From NCBI RefSeq assembly GCF_902499115.1, contig NZ_CABVPN010000036.1:1-64000 (forward strand): a DNA stretch of 64,000 bases, read 5' to 3'. This document shows, piece by piece, positions 16,627-25,135 of this stretch. The notes below the pieces were generated by a model. That model did not search any database. It was not told the origin of the DNA and was given only the letters and a program-made list of their open reading frames with translations. Each line of letters begins with the position of its first letter. Position 1 is the first letter of the stretch. The DNA is from Burkholderia diffusa. Its GTDB lineage: Bacteria > Pseudomonadota > Gammaproteobacteria > Burkholderiales > Burkholderiaceae. The position numbers and the translations under genes were made by a program.

Positions 16627-18095
16627 GGTTGCTAAAGCTTAGGGGTAGGCCGGGGCGGACTCGCTGCATCTGTGTGCGCGATTGTTGCGAAAAATTATAT
16701 GCCGACAAAGATGCCGGCGGTGGGGATTCCGTCCACCGCGTGTGGGCATGTTTGACAGCGCGACGGTCTGTCGTGATCGCCGCAGCCGGGGGCGGAAAAT
16801 CGGATGGAAAAAAATTCCGATTTAGATATTAAATACTGGATTTTATTACCGATTGAATGGCATGAACATCGAATTGGCCCAGTAGATGAATTGGTGCTCT
16901 TTCTGTCGAGAAGATGGCCGGAACGGTGGTGGATCGAGTTCATCAATTCATAGTCTCCGTGATTAAGGTTTTATTTGTTGTTGATTAAAAATACTTTCAC
17001 ATATATCCGTTTGGCTGCATCGGATCGTATGAATGTAAATAACGTCCGCTCCAGAAAACAATTTGTCCGCTGCGGAAAAGGTTTGATCCAAGGAAGCCCT
17101 GCACACTTGGCGGGACGCGGCTGGAATCGGTTCTTCGGCATGACCCGGTTTCGCGCAAAATTTTCTGCCACAGCCGTTTTTCCGGGAGTGCTGCATTCAA
17201 TGTGACATTGAATGCTGGCAATCCCAATTTTCGGGACAACGGCAGTGCAACGAAGGTCGGCACGAGGGTAATGCGGGCTTCATCGTTCATCGAATGCACC
17301 TATATGAAAAATTATCGATGAATCATGAAGCAGATGCGAGTTTGGCACATCAGGCGACAAAAAATCGTCAAAGAAAGTCAGTAAGTTAATTCAGTGCAGG
17401 GGTCATCCGGCAGTCATCTTCCATTCTGGAAATCCGGAATGGAAGATGCGCGCCAGGATGGAAAGTGTGGGTGGGTTCGCGTCGATCGCCGGGCGGTTCG
17501 ATCCTCCGGGAGGCGGTTGCGCGAAACCCACTCTCGAATCAGGCGGGCACGAAAAAACATGAACATCAAAAGCATGGCAGATCAAAGCACCGGTTCTCGC
17601 GAACCGTTGTCGGCTGTCAGCGGCCGCGGGCCGGCGGCGCATGCATCTGCTCCGGGGGCCACGTGGGGGCATCCTCCCCCCGAATGACACTGCGCGGGCC
17701 GCGCTCCGGTTCGGCGCGGCATCCGTCCATCCGGCGTCTGAACGACGCCCTCTCATGAGATTCGAGGTCGCCTGAGGTCCGGCGCGACGGCGTGCGCACG
17801 CGTTCTTTCGCGGTGTGGCGCGCCGCGCGCCGCCCCGGTCCGGTGGCCCGGTTTCCGTGATTCGATAAACCGCGAGCGTTGTCGTGCCTCGTGTCGTCCG
17901 GACACGGGCCGCGTACGGTCGCGTGCTCGCGACGTGCGTCGCGTGTGTCGTGCAGAGCCATCCGGCATTGAAGTTAGAAGTCCGAAGTAGGTTGCGGCGC
18001 GTCGCGAGGCGGGTGAAAACGGAGACGGAGACAGTCTTCGCCCGGCCGCGTTCGCTGTTGCGTCATCCAGCACATGTGAACCGAGGGAAAACAAG
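16627..18095. other. Long AT-rich intergenic region upstream of adhesin 1
   Basis: These 1.47 kb contain no frame with convincing coding character. Bases 16790-17400 are much more AT-rich than the surroundings and include a perfect palindrome at 17193-17215. The 3' third returns to high GC. Such AT-rich leaders ahead of adhesin genes are typical places for nucleoid-silencer binding and for several regulators to act. A regulatory RNA is possible but I cannot define one. Confidence 0.5.
17193..17215. promoter_or_regulatory. Perfect 11-1-11 palindrome
   Basis: GCATTCAATGT, one G, then ACATTGAATGC: both arms match without mismatch. It lies in the AT-rich gap, 567 bases from the REC-AraC regulator start and 881 bases from the adhesin start. 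The single-base centre fits a dimeric regulator operator better than an RNA hairpin. The binding protein is unknown. Confidence 0.5.
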
Positions 18096-21000
18096 ATGAA
18101 CAAGTCGTTCAAGTCGATCTGGAACGAAGCACTGGGCGCCTGGGTCGCGGCGTCGGAGCTCGACCGCGCGCGCGGCAAGCGGGTTGCGTCGTCGAGAAGC
18201 GCGTGCACGCATGCGGCGGACGCGGGCACCGTCGCGGGCATCGCGACGAAGCCGGTGCTCTCGCCCAGGCGGCTCGTCGTGATGATGGCGGCCGCGTATC
18301 TCGGGCTGTTCCAGACCAGTGCGCATGCGCAGTATTCGGCGGGCGGCGGCTCCGCGACCGGCGGTGCCAGTTCGATCGCGATCGGTAACGGCTCGGTCGC
18401 GTCGCAGGTGAATTCGACCGCATACGGCAATCTGTCGACGGCGGCGGGCGTGTCGTCCACGGCGATCGGGCCGGGCGCACACGCGATGGGCAGCGGATCG
18501 ACGGCCATCGGCATCAACGCGCAGGCAACCGGCGTCAACAGCGCGTCGATGGGCGTGCAGGCGATCGGATCCGGCGACTATTCGGTCGCGATCGGCAATC
18601 TCTCGAGCGCGACCCAAAGCGGCGGGGTGGCGATCGGCAGCGGCGCGGCCGCGACCGGCGTGTCGGCGGTCGGGCTCGGCAACAATGCGCTGGCGTCCGG
18701 CCAATATGCGGCCGCGCTCGGTCTCGGGGCGAGCGCGGCGGGGGCGCAAAGTGTCTCGCTCGGCTATGCGTCGAATGCAACCAATACGGGCTCGGTTGCG
18801 CTCGGCAATCAGTCGACGAGTTCGGGCGCGGCCGGAGTTGCGGTGGGCAGCGGCGCGCTGGCTTCCGGAAATTCAGGTGTGGCGATGGGCGTCAACAGCG
18901 GCGCGAAGGGCACCTCGTCGATCGCGATCGGCTGGGGCGGCACCGCCGGCGTGCCCGGTTCGGGCACGCAGTCGCTCGGCACCAGTTCGATCGCAATGGG
19001 CTCGAAAACGACGGCCGGCGCCGACAACGCGATTGCGTTCGGCCTGAGCGCCAATGCGTCGGGCCTCAGTTCGGTCGCGATGGGCGTTCAGTCGAGCGCG
19101 ACGCAGCAATTCGGCGTGGCGCTGGGCAATCTCGCGCTCGCAACCGGCATATCGGCGACGGCGCTGGGCCCCGGCGCGACGGCATCGGCCGTCAATGCGA
19201 CGGCGATCGGCATCAACAGTGTCGCGGCGGCGGGTTCCACCCTGGCCCTGGGCGACAGCAATTCGGTTGCCGCCGCGGCGGGTGCGGGCTCGATCGCCGG
19301 CGGGAACAACTCGAAGGTGCTGGGCGGTATCGGTGCGGTGGCACTCGGGTTTGGCCAGACCGTGAGCGGCAACGGTGCGGTGGCAATCGGCGATCCGAGC
19401 TCCGCGATCGGCACCGGCGCGGTCACGATGGGGGCGAACAACACCGCGAACGGCGACGGCGCGGTGGCGATCGGCAATACGAACAATGCGCAGGGCACCG
19501 GCTCGATCGCGCTCGGCAATACGTCGACCGCGGCGGCAGCGGGCGCGGTGGCGTTCGGCGCGTCGGCGGTGGCGAACAATACGAACGACGTCGCGCTCGG
19601 CTCCGGGTCGGTGACGGCCGCGCCGAATCCCACCTCGACCGGCACCATCGGCGGCGTCACGTATACCTTCAACGGCGTCAATCCGACCAGCGTGGTCAGC
19701 GTCGGCGCGGTGGGCAGCGAGCGCCAGATCACCAACGTCGCCGCGGGGCGGATCAGTTCGACGAGCACCGACGCGATCAACGGCTCGCAGCTCGCCGCGA
19801 CGAACGAGGCGGTGACGTCGCTGTCGACGTCGACGCTGTCCAGCATCACGTCGTTGTCGACCGGGGTGTCGTCGCTATCGACGGGGCTGTCGTCGGCGAA
19901 CAGTTCGATCACGTCGCTGTCCACGTCCACGTCGACGGGGATCAGTTCGCTGTCTACGGGCCTGAGCTCGACCAACAGCTCGGTGACGTCGTTGTCGACG
20001 TCCACGTCCACCGGCCTGTCGTCGGCCAATAGCGCGATCACGTCGCTGTCGACGTCGACGTCGACGGGGATCAGCTCGTTGTCTACGGGCCTGAGCTCGA
20101 CCAACAGCGCCGTGACGTCGTTGTCGACGTCCACCTCTACCGGCCTGTCGTCGGCTAATAGCGCGATCACGTCGCTGTCTACCTCAACGTCGACGGGGAT
20201 CAGCTCGTTGTCGACCGGCCTGAGTTCGACGAACAGCACGGTGACGTCGCTGTCTACCTCAACGTCGACGGGCATCAGCTCGTTGTCGACCGGCCTGAGT
20301 TCGACGAACAGCACGGTGACGTCGCTGTCAACCTCAACGTCGACGGGGATCAGCTCGTTGTCGACCGGCCTGAGTTCGACGAACAGCACGGTGACGTCGC
20401 TGTCAACCTCAACGTCGACGGGCATCAGCTCGTTGTCGACCGGCCTGAGTTCGACGAACAGCACGGTGACGTCGCTGTCAACCTCAACGTCGACGGGCAT
20501 CAGCTCGTTGTCGACCGGCCTGAGTTCGACGAACAGCACGGTGACGTCGCTGTCAACCTCAACGTCGACGGGCATCAGCTCACTGTCGACCGGCCTGAGT
20601 TCGACGAACAGCACGGTCATGTCGCTGTCGACGTCCACCTCGACCGGCATCAGTTCGCTGTCTACCGGCCTGAGCTCGACGAACAGCACGATCACGTCGT
20701 TGTCGACGTCCGCGTCGACCGCCGTCGGCTCGCTGTCGACCGGCCTGTCCAGCACCAACAGCAACCTGACGTCGCTGTCGACCGCGACGTCGACGGGCAT
20801 CAGTTCGCTGTCGACCGGCCTCAGTTCGATCGCATCGAACAATGGCAACCTCGGCAACAGCACGGCTGGCGCGCTCGGCGGCGGCGCGACCTACAACCCG
20901 ACGACCGGGGCGATCTCGGCGCCGTCCTACGTGACCTACAACAGCGACGGCTCGACGACGGTCAACAACAACGTCGGCTCGGCGATCGACAACATCAACG

Positions 21001-22580
21001 CGAACGGCATCAAGTATTTCCACGCGAACTCGACCGCACCGGACAGCCAGGCGCTCGGCGTCGACAGCGTGGCGATCGGGCCGAATGCGATCTCGCGGGT
21101 GGACGGCGGCATCGCGCTCGGCTCGGGTTCGGTGTCCGATCGTCCGATCGTGCAGTCGTCCGGGTTCCTGCGCAACGGCAGCGCGTCGATTCCGTTCGAT
21201 ACGACCGACGAGAAGCTGCTCGGCGCGGTGTCGCTCGGCGATGCGACGGGCAAGTCCTATCGCCAGATCACCAATGTCGCGGACGGCACGGGGCAACACG
21301 ATGCAGTAACGGTGCGGCAGCTGACCGGCGCGTTGCAGTCGTTCGCGGTCACGCCCCAGAAGTACTTCCACGCGAATTCGACTGCGGCGGATTCGCTCGC
21401 GGTCGGCGCGGAATCGGTCGCGGTGGGGCCGACGACGGTCGTGAACGGCGACAACGGCGTGGGCATCGGCAACGGCGCGATCGTCGACCAGACCGCTCCT
21501 GGCGGCGTTGCAATCGGGCAGGCCGCGCATTCCGCGCAAGCCGACGCGATCGCGCTCGGCAGCGGCGCGACGGCGACCGGCGCACAGTCCGTCGCGCAGG
21601 GCGCCAATGCGGTCGCGGTCAGCGTGGGCAGCGTCGCGCTCGGTTCCGGCGCGCGCAGCACCGCGACCGATGCGCTCGCGCTCGGGGCCGGCGCGTCGTC
21701 GACGTTCGCGAACAGCGTCGCGCTCGGCGCGGGTTCGCTGACGACGGTCGGCGCACTGACGAACTACATCGCGTACGGCCTGACCAGCCCGCAATCGTCG
21801 GCAGGCGAAGTGAACGTCGGCAACCGGCAGATCACCGGCCTTGCGGCAGGCAAGAACGGCACGGACGCGGTGAACGTGTCGCAGCTCGACTCGGTCGCGA
21901 ATCAGCTGACGACGCTGATCGACCAGCGCACGGCGAACGGCTCGTATTCGACGAATCCGACCGGCACGAAGATCGATCCGGTGACGGTCGGCTCGAATTC
22001 GTCGGCGGGCGGCTCGGGCTCGGTGGCATCGGGCTCGAACAGCACGGCGGTCGGCAACGCGTCGACGGCGTCCGGCAACGGCTCGACCGCGCTCGGTGTC
22101 GGCGCGACCTCGTCGGGCAACAACTCGGCCGCGATCGGCGCCGGCAGCAATGACGGCGGCCGGTCGAACGTGGTCGCGGTCGGCTCGGCGGATTCGCCGC
22201 GGCAGGTCGCCAACGTCGCGGCGGGCACGCAGGGCACCGACGCGGTGAACGTCAATCAGCTGAATGCCGTGTCGAACCAGTTCACGCAGTCGCTGAACAC
22301 GGTCAACAACCAACTCACACAGATGCAGCAGCAGATCCAGCAGACCGACTCGATGGCGCGCGAGGGGATCGCCGCAACGGCGGCGATGGCGTCGATCCCG
22401 CACATGGACCGCGATTCGAACTTCGCGATGGGGGTCGGCACGGCGACGTTCCAGGGCCAGAAGGCCATGGCGGTCGGCATGCAGGCGCGCATCACGGAGA
22501 ACCTGAAGGCGACGCTGAACGGCGGTTTCGCCGGTAGCCAGCGCGTCGTCGGCGCCGGCATGTTGTATCAGTGGAAGTGA
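18096..22580 (+). CDS. Trimeric autotransporter adhesin (YadA/BcaC-like) with ESPR
   Basis: The 1494-residue protein begins with an extended signal peptide region (MNKSFKSIWNEALGAWVAAS) followed by a hydrophobic core, cleaved near SAHA at about residue 78. A YadA-type head of many AIGxxAxATGxxS repeats spans about 85-540. A neck (GAVGSERQITNVAAGR) leads to a Ser/Thr/Leu stalk at about 575-925 built from 25-residue repeats. A second head carries two KYFHANST connectors (about 972 and 1089). A final coiled coil precedes the 70-residue YadA anchor, which ends GGFAGSQRVVGAGMLYQWK. The protein trimerises, forms its own outer-membrane pore and displays the fibre for adhesion or serum resistance. 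An OmpA-like lipoprotein gene follows. B. cenocepacia carries a comparable adhesin-OmpA cluster. Confidence 0.95.
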   Translation: MNKSFKSIWNEALGAWVAASELDRARGKRVASSRSACTHAADAGTVAGIATKPVLSPRRLVVMMAAAYLGLFQTSAHAQYSAGGGSATGGASSIAIGNGSVASQVNSTAYGNLSTAAGVSSTAIGPGAHAMGSGSTAIGINAQATGVNSASMGVQAIGSGDYSVAIGNLSSATQSGGVAIGSGAAATGVSAVGLGNNALASGQYAAALGLGASAAGAQSVSLGYASNATNTGSVALGNQSTSSGAAGVAVGSGALASGNSGVAMGVNSGAKGTSSIAIGWGGTAGVPGSGTQSLGTSSIAMGSKTTAGADNAIAFGLSANASGLSSVAMGVQSSATQQFGVALGNLALATGISATALGPGATASAVNATAIGINSVAAAGSTLALGDSNSVAAAAGAGSIAGGNNSKVLGGIGAVALGFGQTVSGNGAVAIGDPSSAIGTGAVTMGANNTANGDGAVAIGNTNNAQGTGSIALGNTSTAAAAGAVAFGASAVANNTNDVALGSGSVTAAPNPTSTGTIGGVTYTFNGVNPTSVVSVGAVGSERQITNVAAGRISSTSTDAINGSQLAATNEAVTSLSTSTLSSITSLSTGVSSLSTGLSSANSSITSLSTSTSTGISSLSTGLSSTNSSVTSLSTSTSTGLSSANSAITSLSTSTSTGISSLSTGLSSTNSAVTSLSTSTSTGLSSANSAITSLSTSTSTGISSLSTGLSSTNSTVTSLSTSTSTGISSLSTGLSSTNSTVTSLSTSTSTGISSLSTGLSSTNSTVTSLSTSTSTGISSLSTGLSSTNSTVTSLSTSTSTGISSLSTGLSSTNSTVTSLSTSTSTGISSLSTGLSSTNSTVMSLSTSTSTGISSLSTGLSSTNSTITSLSTSASTAVGSLSTGLSSTNSNLTSLSTATSTGISSLSTGLSSIASNNGNLGNSTAGALGGGATYNPTTGAISAPSYVTYNSDGSTTVNNNVGSAIDNINANGIKYFHANSTAPDSQALGVDSVAIGPNAISRVDGGIALGSGSVSDRPIVQSSGFLRNGSASIPFDTTDEKLLGAVSLGDATGKSYRQITNVADGTGQHDAVTVRQLTGALQSFAVTPQKYFHANSTAADSLAVGAESVAVGPTTVVNGDNGVGIGNGAIVDQTAPGGVAIGQAAHSAQADAIALGSGATATGAQSVAQGANAVAVSVGSVALGSGARSTATDALALGAGASSTFANSVALGAGSLTTVGALTNYIAYGLTSPQSSAGEVNVGNRQITGLAAGKNGTDAVNVSQLDSVANQLTTLIDQRTANGSYSTNPTGTKIDPVTVGSNSSAGGSGSVASGSNSTAVGNASTASGNGSTALGVGATSSGNNSAAIGAGSNDGGRSNVVAVGSADSPRQVANVAAGTQGTDAVNVNQLNAVSNQFTQSLNTVNNQLTQMQQQIQQTDSMAREGIAATAAMASIPHMDRDSNFAMGVGTATFQGQKAMAVGMQARITENLKATLNGGFAGSQRVVGAGMLYQWK
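20166..20615 (+). repeat. Six near-identical 75-bp tandem repeats in the adhesin stalk
   Basis: Each unit encodes SLSTSTSTGISSLSTGLSST plus NSTVT (25 residues). The element GTGACGTCGCTGTC recurs at exact 75-base intervals (20241, 20316, 20391, 20466, 20541), and a variant ATCACGTCGCTG opens the first unit at 20166. Flanking units at 19900-20165 and 20616-20830 are diverged versions of the same motif. The high DNA identity with preserved frame predicts in-frame gain or loss of units, changing fibre length. This is coding DNA, not a CRISPR array, because there are no unique spacers. Confidence 0.9.
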
Positions 22581-22702
22581 TCGAGCGCGCAACGGTTCGC
22601 TCCGGCACGCGCTGCCGGAGCGAATCACACGGAACGCATGCGAATGCGGCTGCGCCGAGCGCATCGCATTTGCTGCGCCCATCGCATTTTCGGAGTTATC
22701 AA

Positions 22703-23365
22703 GTGAAAAAACACCATCTTGCATTGCTGGCATCCGTCGTTTCCCTGGCCGCGTGTTCGAGCGCATCGGGGCCGACGTACAACGCATACGAACTGCAGCC
22801 GCGCGACGGCGTTAGGACCTTCCGCGTCGACTGCCACGGCATCCTGTCGAGCGAGAAGACCTGCATGAAAGTCGCGACGCGCATGTGCGGCAGCGACGCA
22901 GTGCGCACGATCGATTCCACGGCGCCGTTCCGCGAAGGCGCGGACCCGCGCTCGCTCGTGTTCCAGTGCGGCGCTCCCACCGCGCCGGCCCCGGCAGCCG
23001 CACCGGCCGCGCCCGTGGCCGCCGAGAAAGTCAGCCTGACGGGCGATGCGTACTTCGCGACCGACTCCGCCACGCTGACGCCCACCGCGCAGGCCGCGCT
23101 CGACACGTTGCTGAATCGTCAGGGCGACAAGCAATTCTCGCGGGTGGACGTGACCGGCTATACCGACTCGACCGGCTCGGGTACACACAATCTGTCGCTG
23201 TCGCGGCGTCGCGCCGAGGCCGTCGCATCGTATTTGCGTGAACATGGGCTGAAGGCGGATTCGTTTGCGGCGACCGGGCGAGGCGAAGCCGATCCGGCGG
23301 CGTCAAACGATACCGCGGAAGGGCGGGCGCGCAACCGCCGCGTGGAAATCCTGCTGCAGAAGTAG
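22703..23365 (+). CDS. OmpA-family outer-membrane lipoprotein
   Basis: I chose GTG 22703 because it follows a CGGAG ribosome-binding site and gives a proper lipoprotein signal (MKKHHLALLASVVSLAACSS, lipobox LAAC). The 220-residue product has a small Cys-containing N-terminal domain (CHGILSSEKTCMKVATRMCG), a Pro/Ala linker at about 95-110 and a C-terminal OmpA domain that binds peptidoglycan (AYFATDSATLTPTAQAAL, then VTGYTDSTGSGTHNLSLSRR and ARNRRVEILLQK). The gene lies 122 bases behind the adhesin and is probably co-transcribed. I infer that it anchors or stabilises the outer membrane around the adhesin pore. Confidence 0.9.
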   Translation: MKKHHLALLASVVSLAACSSASGPTYNAYELQPRDGVRTFRVDCHGILSSEKTCMKVATRMCGSDAVRTIDSTAPFREGADPRSLVFQCGAPTAPAPAAAPAAPVAAEKVSLTGDAYFATDSATLTPTAQAALDTLLNRQGDKQFSRVDVTGYTDSTGSGTHNLSLSRRRAEAVASYLREHGLKADSFAATGRGEADPAASNDTAEGRARNRRVEILLQK

Positions 23366-23384
23366 CAGGGGCGACATGGCGATC

Positions 23385-23420
23385 ACACGCGCGGCCGTCG
23401 AAACCGGACGGCCCGCGTGT
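23385..23420. terminator. GC-rich hairpin after the adhesin-OmpA operon
   Basis: ACACGCG, one bulged C, GGCCGTC, a seven-base loop, then GACGGCC and CGCGTGT can form a 14-bp stem. It begins 20 bases after the lipoprotein stop. No T-run follows, so it would act as a 3' stabiliser or with factor help rather than as a classic intrinsic terminator. Confidence 0.45.
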
Positions 23421-23619
23421 CGCTCCGCGCGTTGCCGGCCTGCCCGGTGGCGGGGTGGCGATCCCGTCATGGAAAACTGTATGAATATGCAGCAGAGTAT
23501 CCGTCGAACCGGAGCCGCCCGGGCATGACCCGTGCGGCACGTGCGCCGCGCGTGCGGGCATCCGCCGCAGCGTTTCGGCACCGAGAATTCCGGCTAACTC
23601 ATCCAGACGGGCAGGCAAA

Positions 23620-24087
23620 TTGTCATCCAGCAATCTGATCCGCATTCGCGGAGCACATCAGCACAACCTCAAGAACCTCGATCTCGACCTGCGCACCGGC
23701 GAGATGACGGTCGTCACCCGCCCCCCGTCGGGCTCCGGCAAGTCGAGCCTCGTGTTCGACACGCCGGAAGCGGAAAACGTACTCGCCGAGCCGCAGGTGT
23801 GGCGTTTCTCCACCGGGCTGCACGACCCTGACAGCGACCTGCGCTACGCGGAGCCGCAGGCGGCGCTGTTCTCGTTCAACTCGGCCTACAGCGCATGCGA
23901 GACCTGCCGTGGCTTCGGCCGTGTGATCGGTGTCGATCTCGGCCGCGTGATCCCCGACGCGCGCAAGACGCTGCGCGGCGGCGCGATCAAGCCGATGCAG
24001 ACGCCCGCCTGGAAGGAGTGCCAGGACGACCTGATGCGCTACGCGGCGAAGGCGGACATCCGCCGCGACACGCCGCCGACAGCGTGA
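23620..24087 (+). pseudogene. uvrA: uvrA-like gene with a large internal deletion
   Basis: The first 55 codons match the start of UvrA proteins: IRIRGAHQHNLKNLDLDLRT and a P-loop PSGSGKSSLVFDT in which the usual Gly before PSG is Pro. The sequence then jumps to a later part of ATP-binding domain I (NSAYSACETCRGFGRVIGVD), omitting several hundred codons, and breaks off near 24085 where another gene remnant begins on the other strand. With under 160 of the roughly 900 residues left it cannot be a repair protein. Any functional uvrA would lie elsewhere in the genome. Confidence 0.8.
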
Positions 24088-24490
24088 TCGACACGCCCGT
24101 CGCCGTGTAGACGGGCGTTGCCTCGAACCCGTCGACCGTCACCGTCGAGAACTGCGTGGATCCGGCCGCGCCGTCGACCAGCGCGATGGTGTCGCCGGCT
24201 TTGGGCGTGTAGCCGTTCACGAACTTCACGTGCAGCGTGCCGCCCGCGACGGTGAACGAGCCGCCCACGCGCAGGCTTCCGCCGCCGTTGCCGTCGATGT
24301 CGATGTCGAGCGTCGTGTTGTCGAGCTGCGTATAGCGGGCGGCGATCGTCACGGGCGCGCTGGCCGCGATCCGGATGCCGCCGCCGGAGCCGACGTACAC
24401 GTCGCCGTTGCCGAACGCCGTCGGGGACGCGGCGGCGAGCGTGCCGCCGCCGACCTGCGTGCCGCCCGTATAGGTGTTGCACCGGATCCG
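24084..24490 (-). pseudogene. C-terminal remnant of a protein with autotransporter-associated beta-strand repeats
   Basis: On the minus strand the frame reads NTYTGGTQVGGGTLAAASPT, then VYVGSGGGIRIAASAPVTIA and VAGGTLHVKFVNGYTPKAGD, ending FEATPVYTATGVSITLSA. The NTYTGGT..GGGTL motif is the autotransporter-associated beta-strand repeat (PATR) signature found in autotransporter passengers and some secreted enzymes. The segment is cut at both ends: at 24084 it collides with the uvrA remnant, and above 24490 coding character stops. Only about 135 residues survive. Confidence 0.6.
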
Positions 24491-24600
24491 GGCCGAAATT
24501 GCCTGTCGTTGATGGTTGCGTCGTTCGTTGGCGAGACCCGCTCGCGGGCACCGCGGGCGAGCGGGGCGACGCCTCGCCGGGTGCAATCTTGAGCACCATT

Positions 24601-25135
24601 GAAATCAGTCATCGCATGACGGCGCGAAGTGTAACGGAAGCATCACCGCGACGAAATAAAAAGTTGTCACGAAACAACTTGTCGATCCGATAGCGATTGT
24701 CACGAATCGATTGATTAACATGCTATTGAAGTTGAAATAAATGGTGATTGATGTGCTTGCGAGATATTATCGTCGCCGGCCTGCGCGAAGGACACGCATC
24801 ATGTGTGTCGACCGATATCGGATCGTTTTTTCCGTGTTGTCATACAACCGATAACATTATGTGGTTCTACACACCGTATGTCGGCTCGCGGGCCGGTACA
24901 ACCCTATCCAGGCGCGGCTATGCCGGCGTCGTCCGACGGATGAACAACCACCGCGCGACGTTCGGCCGGTATGATCGCTGCGCTCGCGAACGACGCAATC
25001 GGCCAGTGCATGCCGACGCGTGCGTGACCGACGTCACCGGCACGGCACTCGCGGCAGCGCAGGACGGACGCCGGCGACTCACCGGGCCTCGATCGGGCCG
25101 AACGGGCCAGGACAGCACGACGGAGTATTGAAACG
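24601..25135. other. AT-rich leader of the TonB-dependent receptor gene
   Basis: No gene is convincing here. Bases 24640-24780 are AT-rich and contain a small hairpin (AAGTTGT, six-base loop, ACAACTT at 24661-24680) and a direct repeat. I could not find a good 19-base Fur box match, although GATATTATCG at 24770 is weakly similar to half of one. Confidence 0.35.
24664..24706. repeat. Direct repeat TTGTCACGAA, 33-base spacing
   Basis: TTGTCACGAA occurs at 24664-24673 and again at 24697-24706. The 33-base interval equals about three helical turns, so two protein dimers could bind the same face of the helix. It lies about 430 bases upstream of the receptor start. Chance recurrence is possible for a 10-mer. 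Confidence 0.35.

Noticed and set aside
20166..20615. Regular repeats that might suggest a CRISPR array
   Set aside because: Units are contiguous with no unique spacers, the period is 75 bases and the frame is coding throughout.
19088..22787. Long minus-strand open frames (591 and 735 codons) across adhesin 1
   Set aside because: They mirror the 75-bp stalk repeats and the head repeats. The predicted proteins are repetitive or Arg-rich without signal, anchor or domain, so they are antisense shadows.
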